Source: CAZVGZ01 sp964627605 (GTDB taxonomy: Bacteria; Latescibacterota; MWCZ01; CAZVGZ01). Taken from it: a stretch of 25,381 bases of DNA. The position numbers and the translations under genes were made by a program. The stretch covers positions 1 through 25,381 of the forward strand of contig CAZVGZ010000042.1 of the NCBI GenBank assembly GCA_964627605.1, given 5' to 3'. This document shows, one piece after another, positions 24,701 through 25,381 of this stretch. The notes beneath the pieces were generated by a model, which ran no database searches, was not told the origin of the DNA, and was given only the letters and a program-made list of their open reading frames with translations. Each line of letters opens with the position of its first letter. Position 1 is the stretch's first letter.

Positions 24701-25095
24701 ATCGTAACAGAGCCTGAAACATCCATTCTTATAACTTCGCGCTCCGCGACAATCACCATCGCCTCTTGCTCAATGGCGGCGGGCTGAAGCCTGGCGTCAA
24801 TGGGCGTGGTCCGCCCACTTTCAACGCGAACATCCGTAACTTTCACCGACTGATAGCCGATGAAAGAAAAATCCAGTGTGTGTGTTCCAGGGGGCAAATT
24901 TAGAAGGAAATACTGGCCATCGACATCAGTAGTGGTACCCTGACGCGTACCTGTCACACGAATAGGAGCACCAGGGAGCGGTTCACCTGAAGACGCGTCG
25001 GTCACTCTACCGGCGATTTTCCCCTGAGCAAAAGCCATGTCGGGGATCAGACTCACCGCTAAAACGATTGCTACGATGGATAGATGGCGCACCAT
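21778..25095 (-). CDS. TonB-dependent outer-membrane receptor with carboxypeptidase-like N-terminal domain
   Basis: A 1105-aa outer-membrane transporter. ATG 25095 is preferred: AGGGAGG lies nine bases upstream, whereas ATG 25104 abuts it. The signal peptide ends MAFA-Q. A CarboxypepD_reg-like/CNA-B domain follows (GKIAGRVTDASSGEPLPGAP to about residue 105), then the plug (about 120-225: SVTIMSAEDLKARPVSTFAE, IRGGRRASTQVIIDGHD, TGGYNAEFGNARAGLIIVAT). A long beta-barrel completes the protein, ending SWGLRLDF with a terminal Phe. The overall form is like Oar/SusC-type receptors rather than classical siderophore receptors. It imports a substrate using the TonB-ExbBD energy system encoded elsewhere. 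It leads a leftward operon whose next genes encode secreted cargo-type proteins. No SusD partner is seen. The ligand is unknown; the nearby sugar-transport genes suggest a glycan, but only by association. Confidence 0.88.
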   Translation of the reverse strand: MVRHLSIVAIVLAVSLIPDMAFAQGKIAGRVTDASSGEPLPGAPIRVTGTRQGTTTDVDGQYFLLNLPPGTHTLDFSFIGYQSVKVTDVRVESGRTTPIDARLQPAAIEQEAMVIVAEREVIRMDVSGSVTIMSAEDLKARPVSTFAEAVGLDPAVESSGKIRGGRRASTQVIIDGHDTGDLRNNVPIMEVNSAMVSEVQVQTGGYNAEFGNARAGLIIVATRDALGGTKKGRPIWFSGAGNYTPGRLTWFESPAGEADGDSMASTGVYTAYGRESFEWQRLGTPSSLTDTSIYIDHRGRSRKIYPWARNVGAGVRPDWRPEDRQRNWMNIHRIGVDSLGGKKAGDEPSFVLEGAVGVPITSSVGVVLAGRSKQTGYVFPHPEPAYSDKSFDGKLNLRPTDNLQLDVSYLFGRSQGVGDRAVENVVGNFNTGNAYAPGARAIDSIDPLGIGPKDKYRIDDVSIARIDRWRVGLNTIYALSQRTFAEFRIRHQRMDYTVWAPPVSDPIPERYQLKIPLYTRNGPYTPEELTGEIDTVDAFWHANVYLGEVKDNTFRNYELGGRRQAYKVDSSSFNVTSFAASVTSQINRFHRLKIGGEWQLTSFDENSGWTDPGSINWTFFKVKPVTSAIYIQDRMEYQGMIANFGLRMDTYNSDGEMFEPNEPWSRLWQQTIWGNKGAQDIRGETKANWQRPLSEEVRDENGNIITPEGALWATVDGGDSLDVVKSETEYTLSPRIGISHPLDEHTKIYFNYGHFYDIPGSAHQWHMRNNQPGDISYIANPLLERPRTIQYELGVEREVFRIGLIHLAGWVKDQTGDISDINQTYQTLNQDLNIGRPFNKVYSDHKGIDFRGEWRTRFFSGFINYALRFRSHAAVGNLTEYEGNLKRNITENPEIIHQEPAPQITANLRFTTPGDYEVAGLSRHLVGAWSLNMLWTRTPDRKTLTFDPIPKQGVREPNVWTHGSSIWNMRLEKGLTVGGAHLVAYMDIRNLFNHRTFAGGFTGSEFDEYVYSLHIPVEGTHLQGLPPTPETFVERADGKLVAPDGFAGWKGVTWTRDDLGNLIADVPPGDDMYGDMPDYAVLPLFDRWSMWRNPRYMSWGLRLDF

Positions 25096-25230
25096 CAGGG
25101 ACATCCTCCCTTATTCGGCCTATTCTTAGGATGCTACATACGAACAAGTTGTCGCCCGCCCCTCGCTCGGTCACCCATCCACAGAGCAGTGTGCAGTCTT
25201 TAAGGAGAGGCCTGCGGCTCACGAGCGATA

Positions 25231-25259
25231 AATTTAATCAGGGAAACAGCAAGCGTCAA
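25231..25259 (-). promoter_or_regulatory. Candidate sigma70 promoter of the TonB-receptor operon
   Basis: On the minus strand TTGACG (25254-25259) matches five of six -35 bases and TAAATT (25231-25236) matches four of six -10 bases, with the ideal 17-base spacer. Transcription would begin near 25224 and give a leader of about 130 bases before the receptor start. No operator or riboswitch is recognised in that leader. Confidence 0.5.
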
Positions 25260-25381
25260 GAGCGAACCCCAAAAATGGTAATGGAAATATCGGCCTGGGC
25301 GATGTGGTCAGCCAGAACAATTCCACCCCACGGCACGATCCAGATCGCCAGCGGCCCCACCCACCGGCAGGTAGTCCACAC
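25256..25381 (-). CDS. Possible 3' end of an upstream gene, unidentified
   Basis: On the minus strand a frame is open from the window edge to a TGA at 25256-25258 (41 residues). It is hydrophobic in the middle (GPLAIWIVPWGGIVLADHIA) and could be the end of a membrane protein. Its stop coincides with the -35 box of the receptor promoter, a plausible gene boundary. The plus strand is also open here, and the stretch is too short to decide or to name a family. Confidence 0.2.
   Translation of the reverse strand: MWTTCRWVGPLAIWIVPWGGIVLADHIAQADISITIFGVRS

Noticed and set aside
1..25381. CRISPR array, tRNA, rRNA, insertion sequence or phage genes.
   Set aside because: No regularly spaced repeats, cloverleaf, rRNA-like blocks, transposase or integrase motifs, or terminal inverted repeats were seen by eye.

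Overview
The window is about 25.4 kb of moderately GC-rich bacterial DNA, probably from a metagenome assembly, since it contains a run of ten Ns. The gene content points to a Gram-negative heterotroph outside the well-studied model groups. It includes a large TonB-dependent receptor with a carboxypeptidase-like N-terminal domain, secreted proteins ending in a T9SS-type/FlgD-like C-terminal domain (PNPFNPST...), a PorV/PorQ-like outer-membrane protein, big FG-GAP/VCBS proteins with ASPIC/UnbV domains, and a multiheme cytochrome. This mix is typical of FCB-type and candidate-phylum genomes such as Latescibacterota- or Poribacteria-like lineages. That placement is inference; there is no rRNA gene to fix it.

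Left part (1-12.3 kb, mostly + strand): the tail of an unknown gene, then a 455-aa protein with a FokI-like PD-(D/E)XK nuclease domain. Next comes a patchwork of carbohydrate-uptake genes and gene fragments. One sugar-ABC substrate-binding lipoprotein is intact and is bordered by a C-terminal secretion-domain fragment and a glycoside-hydrolase family 2 fragment. A CopD-like membrane protein lies on the minus strand. An internally deleted pectate-lyase-fold ORF precedes an intact 1057-aa TPR/VCBS/UnbV lipoprotein. Then comes a TonB-receptor head fused to a second substrate-binding gene that is clearly dead (three in-frame stops and one frameshift). Its two permease genes follow, one interrupted by the assembly gap, and then the N-terminal stub of a secreted protein.

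Middle (12.3-16.4 kb, + strand): a membrane-anchored cytochrome with a b-type-like helical domain and five c-type haem motifs, directly followed by a CRTAC1-like seven-motif calcium-binding/UnbV protein. The pair looks like an operon for an exported redox or surface function.

Right part (16.3-25.1 kb, minus strand): a compact operon reading leftward: TonB-dependent receptor, 757-aa secreted protein with the C-terminal sorting-like domain, 266-aa secreted FN3-like protein with a similar tail, PorV-like outer-membrane protein, and a SUMF1-domain lipoprotein lacking the catalytic cysteines. A sigma70-like promoter lies upstream of the receptor, and stable hairpins sit between the first three genes. 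The combination of cargo, PorV and SUMF1 lipoprotein is suggestive of a type IX-like export/surface assembly module.

The most notable themes are the FokI-like nuclease with no methyltransferase in view, the unusually dense set of truncated gene remnants around the ABC transporter, and the possible type IX-like mini-operon.
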